A DNA stretch of 64,000 nucleotides from Priestia abyssalis (GCF_002019595.1 NZ_KV917369.1:5252326-5316325); one strand, 5' to 3'. Positions 25,524 through 35,585 are shown, numbered from the stretch's first letter. Notes: a model not told the origin generated them from the sequence alone. Translations and numbers: made by a program.

Positions 25524-26387
25524 TTACGTCTGTTTAAAACCCTCACCTAGTACATCGGTTGCATCCATCACAATCACAAATGCAGTTGGATCAATGCTTT
25601 TCACGATTTGTTTCAATTTTGTGAATTGCGATTGATCGACAACGACCATTAAAACGGGACGCTCGGTTTCTGTATAGCCTCCGACAGCAGGCAGTTTGGT
25701 AACGCCCCGGTCAATGTCTTTCAGGATTAATTCACGAATGTCTTCCTCTTTCTTGGAGATGATCAGCACGTTTTTCGAACGCCTCACACCGATTTGCACA
25801 AGGTCGATGGTTTTGCTTGTAACATAGAGTGCAATGAGAGCATATAACCCTCTTTCCAAATCAAACACAATCGCGGCAGTCAACACAATGAAGCCGTCGA
25901 TAACCGCTACACATAATCCCAATGACAGTCCGGTATATTTGTGAATGATTTGAGCCGCTAAATCGGTGCCTCCCGTGGAAGCTTTCCCGCGGAACACGAG
26001 ACCTAATCCCAAACCGACGCCGATTCCCCCGAACAGCGCCCCCAGCAGTGGATCGTTCGTCGCTGGTTCCATGTCATTCGATAAAAACACGATAAACGGC
26101 AAAAATACCGTCCCAACCAATGTTTTTAAGCCAAACTGTTTTCCAAGCAGCAGCACCCCCGCAATAAAAAGCGGAATGTTAAAGGCCCACTGCACATAGG
26201 CGGGCTCCCAACCGAACAGTGCATCAAATATCGTACTGATTCCGCTCACCCCGCCAGAGGCGACGCGATTGGGAAGCAAAAAGAAATTAAACGCCAGAGC
26301 CACGATTGCAGAACCTAAAAGAATATAAAAGAGTTCCACCAACTTTTCTGCATTCGTTAACTGAATTTGTCCATCTTTATGTTTCAT
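25524..26387 (-). CDS. yvjA: YitT-family membrane protein YvjA
   Basis: This 287-residue protein has five or six membrane segments in the first about 200 residues, with the family signature ASGGVSGIS and GKASTGGTDLAAQIIHKYTG, and a C-terminal DUF2179 domain (VYTETERPVLMVVVD-like region at about 235-280). The biochemical function is not established. GGAGG precedes the start. Confidence 0.88.
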   Translation of the reverse strand: MKHKDGQIQLTNAEKLVELFYILLGSAIVALAFNFFLLPNRVASGGVSGISTIFDALFGWEPAYVQWAFNIPLFIAGVLLLGKQFGLKTLVGTVFLPFIVFLSNDMEPATNDPLLGALFGGIGVGLGLGLVFRGKASTGGTDLAAQIIHKYTGLSLGLCVAVIDGFIVLTAAIVFDLERGLYALIALYVTSKTIDLVQIGVRRSKNVLIISKKEEDIRELILKDIDRGVTKLPAVGGYTETERPVLMVVVDQSQFTKLKQIVKSIDPTAFVIVMDATDVLGEGFKQT

Positions 26388-26457
26388 AAAAATCCTCCGT
26401 TGCGATATGTACTCTATTCCTTTACCTCTTTATCCAAAAGAAGCACTATAAATGTGT

Positions 26458-26662
26458 GTTCAAAAAGGAGGACAAAAAGAACCGAGAAGTTCAAGGAAGC
26501 GCCGCTTTGAGTAACGGAGCGCAAGCTGGTCACTACGAAAGCATAATCCTCCCACGAAGAAAAAGTGTTCTTCTTTTTCGAGGATGTGATGTTAATACGT
26601 GAGTAACGGAAAAGCAAGCTGACGCCGAAATTCGACGGTCATTTTTCCCGGACTTTTTGAAC
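26458..26662. repeat. MITE-like element, copy B (205 bp)
   Basis: Bounded by GTTCAAAAAG and CTTTTTGAAC, in the same orientation as copy A and sharing most of its interior, but missing about 60 bp near the right end. It lies between yvjA and prfB. Confidence 0.85.
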
Positions 26663-26678
26663 ATCCTTTGTAAAAAAG

Positions 26679-26755
26679 TGATGAAGCCCATGCATGTCAT
26701 CCATGCACGGGCTTCATCAGCCAAAACAAGGGCACACTACCCTTATTTTGGCTTT
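26679..26755. terminator. two tandem hairpins after prfB
   Basis: TGATGAAGCCCATGCATG (26679-26696) pairs with bases to 26719, and AGCCAAAACAAGGG (26719-26732) pairs with CCCTTATTTTGGCT (26740-26753). The second is followed by T-rich sequence on the plus strand. Confidence 0.6.
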
Positions 26756-26775
26756 CTTTTTCATTCTTATTATGA

Positions 26776-27877
26776 TTAGCTGATACGAGAACGCAAGTAT
26801 GCATCGATAAACGGATCCAATTCTCCGTCCATGACACCTTGAACGTTTCCGACCTCTGCATTTGTACGGTGGTCTTTTACCATTGAATATGGATGGAAAA
26901 CGTAAGAGCGGATTTGGCTTCCCCAGCCGATTTCCTTTTGCTCTCCGCGAATTTCCGCCAATTCTGCCTGTTGTTTGTCAAGTTCAAGCTGGTATAATTT
27001 CGCTTTTAACATCTTCATCGCTTGTTCACGGTTCTTGATTTGCGAACGTTCCGATTGGCACGTAACGACCGTGTTTGTCGGTGTATGAGTAATACGGACA
27101 GCCGAATCGGTCGTGTTAATATGCTGACCGCCCGCTCCGCTCGCACGGTACGTATCGATTTTCAAATCTTCCGTACGTACCTCTACTTCGATGTCTTCAT
27201 CGAATTCCGGCATCACTTCGCATGAAACGAATGACGTATGGCGGCGCCCTGATGAATCGAACGGGGAAATGCGGACTAAACGGTGAACCCCTTTTTCCGC
27301 TTTCAAATAACCGTACGCATTATGACCTTTGATTAAAAGCGTGACACTTTTAATACCCGCTTCATCCCCCGGCAAGTAATCAAGTGTTTCGACTTTAAAT
27401 CCTTTCTTCTCTGCCCATCTCGTATACATACGAAGAAGCATAGAGCCCCAGTCCTGTGATTCCGTACCACCTGCACCTGGGTGAAGCTCCAAAATCGCGT
27501 TGTTTTTATCGTAAGGATCGCTTAACAATAATTGAAGCTCAAATTTGTTTAAGCCAGACGTTAATTCTTTGATTTCTGTCGCCAACTCGTCTGCCAACTC
27601 TTCATCAAATTCCTCTTTCACAAGCTCATAAGATACTTGCAAATCTTCGTATGTGTCGTTTAAGCTGTTAAATTCATTCACAGCCTCTTTCAACGCATTT
27701 GCTTCATTAATAACGGTTTGTGCCGCTTGCTGATCATCCCAAAAGGAAGGGTCTGCCATCATTTCATCTAATTCATCAATGCGGGCTTGCTTCACATCGA
27801 GGTCAAAGAGACCCCCTGAAGTCCGCTAATCGCTTAGCTGTTTTTTCAAGTTCCTGCTTAATTACTACTAAATCCAT
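26776..27877 (-). CDS. prfB: peptide chain release factor 2 with programmed +1 frameshift
   Basis: Codons 1-24 run from the ATG at 27877 ([20 protein letters not shown]...) to an in-frame TGA at 27805-27803. The main frame resumes at 27804 ([15 protein letters not shown]). RF2 recognises UGA and UAA; its own UGA provides autoregulation. The catalytic GGQ is in [13 protein letters not shown], and the SPF anticodon-like tripeptide is in VRISPFDSS. secA lies just upstream, as in other Bacillus. Confidence 0.96.
27803..27817 (-). promoter_or_regulatory. prfB frameshift site
   Basis: AGGGGG-TCT-CTT-TGA-C: an internal Shine-Dalgarno-like AGGGGG (27812-27817) three bases before the slippery CTT and the stop TGA, the conserved arrangement for +1 shifting in prfB. 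Confidence 0.95.
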
Positions 27878-27935
27878 GTATACTACACCTCTTATAATTA
27901 TTTACTTAATAATAGCTGAAAAAATCGCTCACAAC

Positions 27936-28000
27936 AAACCGCCTTTTCGCCAACATCATGTGTTTTTCCTTCACATGACCCGAAAAGGCGGTTTTCTTTG
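27936..28000. terminator. hairpin between secA and prfB
   Basis: AAACCGCCTTTTCG pairs with CGAAAAGGCGGTTT across a 31-base loop that contains CATGTG and CACATG; TTCTTTG follows. Confidence 0.65.
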
Positions 28001-28014
28001 TTTTTTATCTTCTT

Positions 28015-28117
28015 CCAAAAGGGATTTTATCTCTTCACTTTCGGGGCTCCTCAAGTTATGGCGAAAATCCCTTTTGGAAAGTAACGAAAAAGGCATCTGC
28101 CTTTTCCGTTACTTTCC
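28015..28117 (-). terminator. secA 3' hairpins, one spanning the stop codon
   Basis: GGAAAGTAACGAAAAAGGCA at 28076-28095 pairs with 28098-28117 (20 bp, one mismatch) and includes the secA stop at 28109-28111. A second perfect 14-bp pair, CCAAAAGGGATTTT with AAAATCCCTTTTGG, spans 28015-28077. Confidence 0.7.
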
Positions 28118-30619
28118 GCAGCAGTTCTTGTACTTCTTGCCGCTGCCGCAGATGCAGTCATCATTACGGCCTACTTCGATGGCGTTCACCTTCGGCTTTT
28201 TCTTGACCGGTGCGTCGCCCTCTTTCGGATGAACAGCCGCTTGTCCTTGCGCCACTTCTTGACGCTGCAGGTTGTTTTGGATTTGCGCCTTCATGATATA
28301 CGTCGCCACTTCTTCTTCAATGGACGCGATCATGTTTTCAAACATCGCAAAGCCTTCCATTTGGTACTCGCGAAGCGGATCGATTTGGCCGTACGCACGA
28401 AGGTGAATTCCCTGGCGAAGCTGATCCATCGCATCGATATGATCCATCCATTTCGAATCGACCGCACGCAGAACGATAACTTTTTCGAATTCACGCATAC
28501 GCTCTGCGCCCATGTTTTCTTCTTTTTCATCGTAAGCCGCTTTCACTTTCGCGAAAATAAACTCCGTGATTTCTTCCGGCTCTTTGCCGCGAAGGTCGCC
28601 TTCTGCGAGCGCCCCTTCTTCAAGCAAGCTGCCGTTCGCAAAGTCCACAATCGCTTTTAAGTTCCATTCTTCCTCTAACTCTTCACGCGGCGTGTTTACT
28701 TCCACGACACGCTGAATGGTCGATTCGATCATTTTCTCGACGATCTCACGAAGGTTTTCAGAATCAAGCACTTCAAAACGCTGCTTATAAATAACCTCGC
28801 GCTGCTGGCGAAGGACATCATCATATTGAAGCAATTGTTTACGGGCATCGAAGTTGTTGCCCTCTACGCGTTTTTGGGCAGACTCCACCGCTTTTGTGAC
28901 GATTTTACTTTGAATCGGCTGGGAATCGTCCATACCGAGGCGGTCCATCATCGCCATCATATTGTCAGAACCGAAACGGCGCATCAATTCATCTTCCATG
29001 GACAAGTAGAACTGGGATACCCCCGGATCTCCTTGACGCCCGGCACGACCGCGCAGCTGATTATCGATACGGCGTGATTCATGTCGCTCCGTCCCGATAA
29101 CGGCCAAGCCGCCCACTTCTCTGACGCCTTCTCCAAGTTTAATATCCGTACCGCGTCCGGCCATGTTTGTCGCAATCGTAACTGCACCTTTTTGGCCGGC
29201 GTTTTCGATAATTTGAGCCTCGCTCGCATGCTGCTTCGCATTCAAGACGTGGTGTGGAACCCCTTTACGCTTTAGTAACGAAGACAACAATTCACTCGTT
29301 TCGATCGCTACGGTACCGACAAGAACGGGTTGTCCTTTTTTATGGCGTTCCGTAATGTCTTCCACAACCGCTCGGAACTTGCCTTCCATCGATTTATAAA
29401 TTAAATCCGCGCGATCATCACGCGCAATTTCGCGGTTTGTCGGAATCACGACAACATGCATATTGTAAATGTTGCGGAACTCCTCTTCTTCCGTTTTCGC
29501 TGTACCCGTCATACCGGACAGCTTTTCGTACATACGGAAGTAGTTCTGGAACGTAATCGTCGCAAGCGTCATGCTTTCGTTCTGGATTTCCACTCCCTCC
29601 TTCGCCTCGATAGCCTGGTGAAGACCTTCGCTGAAGCGGCGGCCCTTCATTAAACGGCCGGTGAATTGGTCAACGATGACGACTTTTTCTTCTTCTACCA
29701 CATAGTCCACATCGCGCTGCATCGTCACATGCGCCTTTAACGCCTGGTTAATATGGTGCAGAAGCGTCACATGGGAGATGTCGTACAAGTTTTCAATCCC
29801 GAAGGCTCGCTCAGCTTTGGACATCCCTTCTTCTGTCAGCTGAACACCCTTCGTTTTTTCATCGTACGTATAATCATCTTCTTTTTTCATTGTACGAACG
29901 AACGCATTTGCTTGAATGTAAAGCGCCGTCGATTTTTGGGCCGTACCGGAAATAATGAGCGGTGTACGGGCTTCATCGATTAAAATGGAGTCAACCTCAT
30001 CGATGACCGCGTAATGAAGCGGGCGCTGCACCATTTGCTCTTTATACAGCACCATGTTGTCGCGCAAATAATCGAAGCCAAGCTCATTATTCGTACCATA
30101 TGTGATGTCGGCATTATATGCTGCCTGTTTTTCTTCACGGGATAAGCTGTTTAAGTTTAAACCGACCGTTAATCCTAAAAACTCATAAAGGCGGCCCATC
30201 TCTGCCGCGTCACGGCTCGCCAAGTATTCGTTGACCGTCACAACATGGACACCCTTGCCCGTAATCGCATTTAAATAAACAGGCATCGTCGCCGTCAGCG
30301 TTTTCCCTTCCCCAGTTTTCATCTCGGAAATATTGCCTTCATGAAGGGAAATCCCCCCCATGAGCTGCACCTTATATGGATACATGCCGAGCACGCGTTT
30401 CGCCGCTTCGCGAACGACCGCGAATGCTTCCACCAGCATATCATCGAGTTTTTCCCCGTTTTGATAACGCTGCTGAAACTCCGCCGTCTTCTCGCGGAAC
30501 TGATCATCACTCAGCTTTTCCATTTCAGGACCAAGCGCATCAATTTGGTCCGCCAATTTCTCTAAACGAGTCACTTGGCGCTGATTGCCGTCAAAAACCT
30601 TTTTAAACATTCCAAGCAT
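28109..30619 (-). CDS. secA: preprotein translocase ATPase SecA
   Basis: The 837-residue form starts at the ATG at 30619 ([15 protein letters not shown]), matching known SecA N-termini and preceded by GAGGAG. It has Walker [28 protein letters not shown], the [16 protein letters not shown] helicase motif, [13 protein letters not shown], and a C-terminal zinc motif [15 protein letters not shown] for SecB or ribosome binding. It drives Sec-dependent export. The frame continues upstream to an ATG at 30697 with a very strong Shine-Dalgarno, adding 26 residues; see the leader entry. Confidence 0.95.
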   Translation of the reverse strand: MLGMFKKVFDGNQRQVTRLEKLADQIDALGPEMEKLSDDQFREKTAEFQQRYQNGEKLDDMLVEAFAVVREAAKRVLGMYPYKVQLMGGISLHEGNISEMKTGEGKTLTATMPVYLNAITGKGVHVVTVNEYLASRDAAEMGRLYEFLGLTVGLNLNSLSREEKQAAYNADITYGTNNELGFDYLRDNMVLYKEQMVQRPLHYAVIDEVDSILIDEARTPLIISGTAQKSTALYIQANAFVRTMKKEDDYTYDEKTKGVQLTEEGMSKAERAFGIENLYDISHVTLLHHINQALKAHVTMQRDVDYVVEEEKVVIVDQFTGRLMKGRRFSEGLHQAIEAKEGVEIQNESMTLATITFQNYFRMYEKLSGMTGTAKTEEEEFRNIYNMHVVVIPTNREIARDDRADLIYKSMEGKFRAVVEDITERHKKGQPVLVGTVAIETSELLSSLLKRKGVPHHVLNAKQHASEAQIIENAGQKGAVTIATNMAGRGTDIKLGEGVREVGGLAVIGTERHESRRIDNQLRGRAGRQGDPGVSQFYLSMEDELMRRFGSDNMMAMMDRLGMDDSQPIQSKIVTKAVESAQKRVEGNNFDARKQLLQYDDVLRQQREVIYKQRFEVLDSENLREIVEKMIESTIQRVVEVNTPREELEEEWNLKAIVDFANGSLLEEGALAEGDLRGKEPEEITEFIFAKVKAAYDEKEENMGAERMREFEKVIVLRAVDSKWMDHIDAMDQLRQGIHLRAYGQIDPLREYQMEGFAMFENMIASIEEEVATYIMKAQIQNNLQRQEVAQGQAAVHPKEGDAPVKKKPKVNAIEVGRNDDCICGSGKKYKNCCGK

Positions 30620-30738
30620 CTTAAAACGCTCCTCTATTTTTAATGGACGAGGATAACGGAAAAGGGATGAACAGCAACCCTTTTCCGTTATCCTCATGAA
30701 AGGCCCCTCCTTGGAAATCCAGCAAAATCAGGGATTTC
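30620..30738 (-). promoter_or_regulatory. secA leader: strong in-frame upstream start and two hairpins
   Basis: From 5' to 3' on the minus strand: hairpin GAAATCC/GGATTTC (30713-30737), AAGGAGGGG, an in-frame ATG at 30697, a perfect 18-bp hairpin (GAGGATAACGGAAAAGGG, arms 30678-30695 and 30649-30666, 11-base loop), then GAGGAG and the standard start at 30619. The upstream frame would give [18 protein letters not shown] before the usual start. Confidence 0.6.
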
Positions 30739-31065
30739 GTGACGGTGCTTTTCAATAAAACCAATGTTTATCTTTTAATTAGGACTTACGGATAAGCCCC
30801 TCTTTCTTCCTATCGTTAACGTGACTATATACATATGTTTCATCATGTTTATCCATCTATTATAAATCATTCTCAATTAAATTGTAACACTGCTTCATGA
30901 CCGATGACAACTGATGTCTCCTGCTGTACCGGGTCATTAAGAATACACTTCGCCTTTTGATCATTCAACTCCTACACATAGTTATAAAAAAGGGGCATAT
31001 TCATGAAGTAATGGAACACAACGTGATGAATAGAAAAAAATCATGATGAAAATGTAAAGGCGGGA
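30739..31065. other. divergent promoter region secA / HD-GYP-like gene
   Basis: About 330 bp with no gene. AT-rich promoter-like sequence is present on both strands but no site stands out. Confidence 0.4.
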
Positions 31066-32160
31066 ATGGATGTTATGAGAAGAATGCACATCTCCCAAGT
31101 TCAGAGCGGTGATGTACTCGGTTCAGATATATATGGAATAAAAGGACAGCGATTGCTTCATAAGGGGACAAAACTGACAAGCTCTTACCTTTCCTTGCTG
31201 TGGATGAAACGAATTGACTATGTATATATTGATGACAAGTACACACACGATATTCAACCCTATTGCTCCCTGCAGCCAGCCGTCAGAAAAAAGGCTGTAA
31301 GCATGATTCATGACACGATAACGAAGCTGCTGGACAAAAGGTCAGTGACCGGAATAGCGATGCTTCCTTGTTCAGGAATTCAATACCAGCAAGCAGCTCA
31401 AGAAATCGTGGACAACCTGATGACACAAGAACACTTGCTTATTCCTTTATCTGATTTGGTTTTACCAGAAGGGCATCTGTTTCATCACGCCATCAATGTC
31501 GCGACCATCGCCGGGATCATTGGAATGGCAAAAGGATACAGCGCAGACAAGCTCCTTGATTTAGGAGTTGGCGCTCTCCTGTTTGATATCGGCATGAGCC
31601 AAATCCCCGCAAGTCTGTGGAACAAACGAGGAAAGCTGACCGAAACGGAACTGGCTCTTATACAAGAACACACTGTCAAAGGTTTTGAAATACTTCGCCG
31701 GCAGCGGGACATCTCCCTCCTTTCGGCCCACTGCGCTCTCCAGCATCATGAACGGTACGACGGGAGCGGGTATCCCCGCCAGCTCAAAAAAGACGACATT
31801 CATGAGTACGCCCAGATCGTCGGGCTCGCAGACACCTACGCCGCCTTAACCTCTACCCGGAGCTACCGCAAACGTTACTCACCGCAAGAAGCAGCTGAAT
31901 ACTTGGCCGGCTCGGGAAATACATTGTTTGACCATGAACTCGTCCAGCTTTTCTTCAAACATGTCCCGATTTATCCCATCGCTTCCGTTGTTGTGCTCAA
32001 CTCAGGAGAAACCGCAGTCGTCGCCGAAACATTTTCTGACACCCCGCTCTACCCGATCGTCCGGGTCATTAAAAACCCTTATGGGGAAACGATCGAGAGT
32101 CCTTATGAAATTGATTTGCGGACAGAGGTGAGGACGACGATTGTGGAAGTGTTGTCCTAA
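31066..32160 (+). CDS. HD-GYP-like protein with degenerate HD dyad
   Basis: This 364-residue cytoplasmic protein has an N-terminal region of about 120 residues (DUF3391-like in position), then an HD-GYP fold: His140/His141 (LFHHAINVATIAG), His202 (EHTVKGFEIL), HH at 227-228 and the GYP motif (HHERYDGSGYP). The HD dyad itself is Phe173-Asp174 (LLFDIGMSQIP) where active enzymes have LLHDIGK. HD-GYP proteins hydrolyse cyclic-di-GMP; loss of this metal ligand suggests reduced or no catalysis, perhaps a sensor. It is inserted between secA and hpf. Confidence 0.8.
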   Translation: MDVMRRMHISQVQSGDVLGSDIYGIKGQRLLHKGTKLTSSYLSLLWMKRIDYVYIDDKYTHDIQPYCSLQPAVRKKAVSMIHDTITKLLDKRSVTGIAMLPCSGIQYQQAAQEIVDNLMTQEHLLIPLSDLVLPEGHLFHHAINVATIAGIIGMAKGYSADKLLDLGVGALLFDIGMSQIPASLWNKRGKLTETELALIQEHTVKGFEILRRQRDISLLSAHCALQHHERYDGSGYPRQLKKDDIHEYAQIVGLADTYAALTSTRSYRKRYSPQEAAEYLAGSGNTLFDHELVQLFFKHVPIYPIASVVVLNSGETAVVAETFSDTPLYPIVRVIKNPYGETIESPYEIDLRTEVRTTIVEVLS

Positions 32161-32167
32161 ATCATAT

Positions 32168-32207
32168 AAAAAGCCTGGCTCCCCATCATCAGGAAAGCCA
32201 GGCTTTT
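32168..32207. terminator. bidirectional terminator
   Basis: AAAAGCCTGGCT pairs with AGCCAGGCTTTT between the convergent HD-GYP-like and hpf genes. Confidence 0.9.
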
Positions 32208-32232
32208 GTAAGCTATATTTAATATAAATGGT

Positions 32233-32781
32233 TTAGTTTGGCTCAATTAACCCATAGCGGCCGTCTTTACGGCGATACACCACGTTCGTTGCATTCGTTT
32301 CAGCGTTTGTGAAAACGAAGAAGTTATGACCCAACATGTTCATTTGTAAAATCGCTTCTTCACTGTCCATCGGCTTTAAGTCGAAGCGCTTATTACGAAC
32401 TAACTCTAAATCTTCTTCCTCGTCTTGAACCGCCACATTGCTTTCGACGTTATTGGCAAATACGTACTTCGCCGGTTCTCTTTCACGAATCTTGCGATTG
32501 ACTTTCGTTTTATGTTTGCGGATTTGGCGTTCCAATTTGTCAACTACAAGATCAGCCGCCGCATATAAATCATCATGAACTTCCTCTGCGCGAAGAACTA
32601 AATGCGTCATCGGAATGGTTACCTCTATTTTTTGTTTGTTGTTGTATACTTTTAGATTCACATGTACATCAGCATTAATTTCTTGGTCAAAATAACGCTC
32701 CAATTTGCTTAACTTTTTCTCAACATGCTCTCTAATTGCTGGAGTTACCTCAATGTTTTCGCCACGAATGTTATACATCAT
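32233..32781 (-). CDS. hpf: ribosome hibernation promoting factor, long form
   Basis: This 182-residue protein has the N-terminal S30AE/HPF domain (YNIRGENIEVTPAIREHVEKKLSKLERYF), a charged linker, and a C-terminal dimerisation domain (VVRNKRFDLKPMDSEEAILQMNMLGHNFFVF... ending RRKDGRYGLIEPN). It dimerises 70S ribosomes into 100S particles in stationary phase. GGAGGAG precedes the tandem ATGs. A perfect SigB promoter lies upstream. Confidence 0.95.
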   Translation of the reverse strand: MMYNIRGENIEVTPAIREHVEKKLSKLERYFDQEINADVHVNLKVYNNKQKIEVTIPMTHLVLRAEEVHDDLYAAADLVVDKLERQIRKHKTKVNRKIREREPAKYVFANNVESNVAVQDEEEDLELVRNKRFDLKPMDSEEAILQMNMLGHNFFVFTNAETNATNVVYRRKDGRYGLIEPN

Positions 32782-32832
32782 AACTTGAACTCCTCCTTCT
32801 TATCCAAATGGATATGAATACTTATTTCTACA

Positions 32833-32858
32833 ATACCCGACATTTTTCCTTCTTAAAC
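32833..32858 (-). promoter_or_regulatory. SigB promoter of hpf
   Basis: On the minus strand GTTTAA, 14 bases, GGGTAT: an exact match to the general-stress SigB consensus, 52 bp before the hpf start. The B. subtilis homologue is known to be SigB/SigH controlled. Confidence 0.85.
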
Positions 32859-33347
32859 TTTCAGAAAATACGAAAAGATTATGAACTATGTAAGTCAGTC
32901 CGGTACACTTCCTGGCTCTCAGGAAATGAAAGACACCACTTTTTATCGCGGCACCTTTGCTAGTATGTCCTGGTGAACGAAAAGAAAAAACTTGATCCGG
33001 GATTATATAAATATTCCCTATGAACAGAAAAAATCCCTGCCAATTACAGGTAATAATTAATGTATGCCGGTTTTCATTTATAATAAAAAAACCTAAAATA
33101 AGGAAATATTATTAGGCCATTTTTTAATTTTTTAGGAATAAAGTTACGCATTTGCAAAAGAGCGCTTCGTTTCATTCCATTTTAATCTTCTGTTTTCCCT
33201 CTCCTCCTTCAAAAGCAACGCTTATCGACAGTGATTTTGTCCTATTTTGATTACCCTCTGTTCATTTTTCCATTTTGTCGCTTTTCGTAAAAACTGTTAC
33301 TTTTAACATGTAAAACATTACCAAACTATCGAAGGAGCTTATATGAA
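32859..33347. other. intergenic region, left edge of island
   Basis: 490 bp without a supported gene; AT-rich, no obvious repeats beyond the YIP1 promoter area. GAAGGAG at about 33330 is the next gene's ribosome binding site. Confidence 0.5.
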
Positions 33348-33983
33348 ATGGAAGTTTCGATGAACACAACACTGAATAACAAAGCAATTTTTAGCATTTG
33401 GAGACATCCGAGCGAAACGATGAAAGGAGCATTAGGACAGCATCCTACATCATTCCTTATTTTGATCGCCTGGTTAGCCGGACTCTCCAATCTGATTGAT
33501 TTTGCGGTTTCTCGCAATGTGGGAGATCGTGTCGCGTACTCATCCATTTTAATTATTATCTTTACAGCCGGTCCGGTTTTCGGATTGCTTCAATGGACCG
33601 TTTCCAGCTACTTGTACACGCTGGTCGGAAAGTGGTTCAGGGGAAGTGGAGAATGGCGTGAAATGCGTGTGGCATATGGATATGCCCATATCCCGATCGC
33701 ATGGGGGATGATCTTGCAGGTCATTCAGCTATTTTTATTTCAAGACGGATTTTTTCAAAGCAGTCCGATTTATCCGTCTGCTTTCTATGGCATCATGATG
33801 ATTCTTTTCGGGTTGATCGACCTTGTATTGATGGGCTGGTTTCTCGTCATTTTAGTCAAGGGTGTATCGATCGTCCATGACTATTCATGGAAAAAGGCCC
33901 TCGGAACGATTATAGTCAGTACCCTTCTCATTTTTATACTGATTTTCATTTTCTTCTTTCTATTTATTTTTGGCGTCGGCTAA
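33348..33983 (+). CDS. YIP1/YesL-like multipass membrane protein
   Basis: This 211-residue protein has five hydrophobic segments (FLILIAWLAGLSNLIDFA, ILIIIFTAGPVFGLLQW, LILFGLIDLVLMGWFLVILV and a long C-terminal one) and the YIP1-domain pattern LVGKWFRGSGEWREMRVAYGYAHIPIAWG. Its role is unknown. It precedes the toxin gene by 30 bp on the same strand, so it may be co-transcribed with the toxin-immunity pair or be a chance neighbour. Confidence 0.7.
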   Translation: MEVSMNTTLNNKAIFSIWRHPSETMKGALGQHPTSFLILIAWLAGLSNLIDFAVSRNVGDRVAYSSILIIIFTAGPVFGLLQWTVSSYLYTLVGKWFRGSGEWREMRVAYGYAHIPIAWGMILQVIQLFLFQDGFFQSSPIYPSAFYGIMMILFGLIDLVLMGWFLVILVKGVSIVHDYSWKKALGTIIVSTLLIFILIFIFFFLFIFGVG

Positions 33984-34012
33984 TCATCTAAGACATGAGG
34001 AGGTGAAGCTCA

Positions 34013-34300
34013 TTGAGATATCAAAAGTTAATTATTTTGACCCTCGTATTTACCTTATTCATCCTGACAGTTCCTGCGCAAATGTTGGCGTCGGCGGCCG
34101 TTCAGCCATGGGGAGGGTCTGTCGGGTCGTGGGAAGATTCCATCAAAGAATGGCACGGCAAGGAGTGGAAAGACCAACCACCCCCTTCTGCCGAACAGCA
34201 ATGGCTTGATTACCTAAAAGAAAACCATCCGGAGCTGTACGAGCAATACATAAATGAATGGCTGGATGAAGTGAAAAAAAACAGACCCGGCCCTATATGA
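34013..34300 (+). CDS. secreted toxin, N-terminal part before the A8 frameshift
   Basis: Starts at the TTG at 34013, eight bases after GAGGAGGT. The product has a clear Sec signal peptide (MRYQKLIILTLVFTLFILTV, cleavage near MLASA-A) and a Trp-rich mature region. The frame ends at 34300, but reading one base later after the run of eight A at 34274-34281 gives DPALYEQYIKQW, a second copy of the preceding ELYEQYINEW repeat, and continues without a stop into the nuclease ORF ending at 35585. The two ORFs are therefore one gene, broken or bridged by slippage. Confidence 0.75.
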   Translation: MRYQKLIILTLVFTLFILTVPAQMLASAAVQPWGGSVGSWEDSIKEWHGKEWKDQPPPSAEQQWLDYLKENHPELYEQYINEWLDEVKKNRPGPI

Positions 34301-34382
34301 ACAGTACATCAAGCAATGGCAAAACGGCCAGGATGATTTTTCCCCATTTGATGGGTCTCTCTCCCCTCTTGACGGAAACTAC

Positions 34383-35585
34383 TTGCAGTGGCAACAATTG
34401 AAACTAAGAGAATTACCATTTGACACGCTGGCCTCCACTTACAACGGTCCATTTGGCGCTGTACTGCCGAGCTTGCTCATGACGGGCTCACTGTTTGCAC
34501 CAAAAGGAATGGAAATCTTCTCGATTTTCAACCGGACGATAAGCGGGGATAACAACGCCTTTTCACTCTTTGCACCGTTATCTCCACAAGAGCTCATGAT
34601 GAATCAGTTCTTCCATTTGAGCTTCATGAAAGGAATCAATGCAGCTCAAACAAGCGGTGACGGCAAAAGCGAAATAGCAGAGAAACAAACACCCCCTGCC
34701 AGCAACAACGGCGGAACCATCAAGGAAGCAAACCAAGAAGATAAGCCGTGGTACAAAAAAGCCGGTGACTGGATCGGTGATCAATATAACTCAGTCAAAG
34801 ACGCCGCCCACAGTAACGCCGTCACTGGCGAAGTTTGGGATTTCCTGATCGCGGATGCGGAAGGAACGATCACAGGAGTCGACCCGGTCACCGGTGAAAA
34901 GCTATCCGGCATGGGCCGCGGCTACAACATCGCCACTACCGTCTTCAAGCCGCTGAAAGTCGTCGACAAAATAGCGGACGGAGCCAATGCCGCGAGGAAA
35001 GCGGAAAAGATTAAGGATACGAAGAAGCAGAGTATTGGGCGGAAGGAAGAAGACGGCAAGAAAGAAGAGAAAAAAGAAGAAAGACATAAAATTAATAATG
35101 TACAGGAAGTAAAGTACGGAGACCACTATACAAGAGATGGGCGCAGAAAGGTACTAAAGCCAAATATACGATATACAAGCAGCGAAGGGTATAGTTATAA
35201 AACGGACGATAAAGGACGTATTATACGTGGCGAAGGGACACTTAGTAAAGGAGAGGGGAAGAGAAACAACCATGCTCAGAAGGTAGCTGGCAGAGAAGAT
35301 CGATTACCAGATGATGAGGGTGGTCATTTAATAGCAAGCATTTTTAAAGGTTCGGGAGGTCTTGATAATCTCGTACCTATGAATGGTAATCTAAATAAAG
35401 GAGAGTGGAAAAAGTTAGAAAACACCTGGTCTAAGGCTTTAGATGATCAAAGAACAGTAGAGGTTAAGGTAAACCCGGTATACGAAGGAAATTCTCAACG
35501 GCCGGTAAGTTTTGATATAGAGTACAAAATCGGCAATGGCAGATGGCAGTTTGTTGAATTTTTAAATAAGCCTGGAGGTAACTAA
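34383..35585 (+). CDS. polymorphic toxin, C-terminal part: pretoxin segment and NucA-like nuclease
   Basis: The frame is really open from about 34282 and continues the gene starting at 34013. It holds a non-repetitive region, a pretoxin-TG-like segment (GVDPVTGEKLSGMGRG, about 155-170 of this ORF), a Lys/Glu-rich linker, and a C-terminal DNA/RNA non-specific endonuclease domain of the YeeF/YobL type (DEGGHLIASIFKGSG with the catalytic His, NLVPMNGNLNKGEW). Homologous domains kill competing cells by degrading nucleic acid. Unlike YeeF it carries a Sec signal instead of an LXG domain. The next gene is its immunity protein. Confidence 0.8.
   Translation: MQWQQLKLRELPFDTLASTYNGPFGAVLPSLLMTGSLFAPKGMEIFSIFNRTISGDNNAFSLFAPLSPQELMMNQFFHLSFMKGINAAQTSGDGKSEIAEKQTPPASNNGGTIKEANQEDKPWYKKAGDWIGDQYNSVKDAAHSNAVTGEVWDFLIADAEGTITGVDPVTGEKLSGMGRGYNIATTVFKPLKVVDKIADGANAARKAEKIKDTKKQSIGRKEEDGKKEEKKEERHKINNVQEVKYGDHYTRDGRRKVLKPNIRYTSSEGYSYKTDDKGRIIRGEGTLSKGEGKRNNHAQKVAGREDRLPDDEGGHLIASIFKGSGGLDNLVPMNGNLNKGEWKKLENTWSKALDDQRTVEVKVNPVYEGNSQRPVSFDIEYKIGNGRWQFVEFLNKPGGN

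Noticed and set aside
26414-26724. ORFs over MITE copy B
   Set aside because: Composed of the repeat itself, no coding conservation with copy A.
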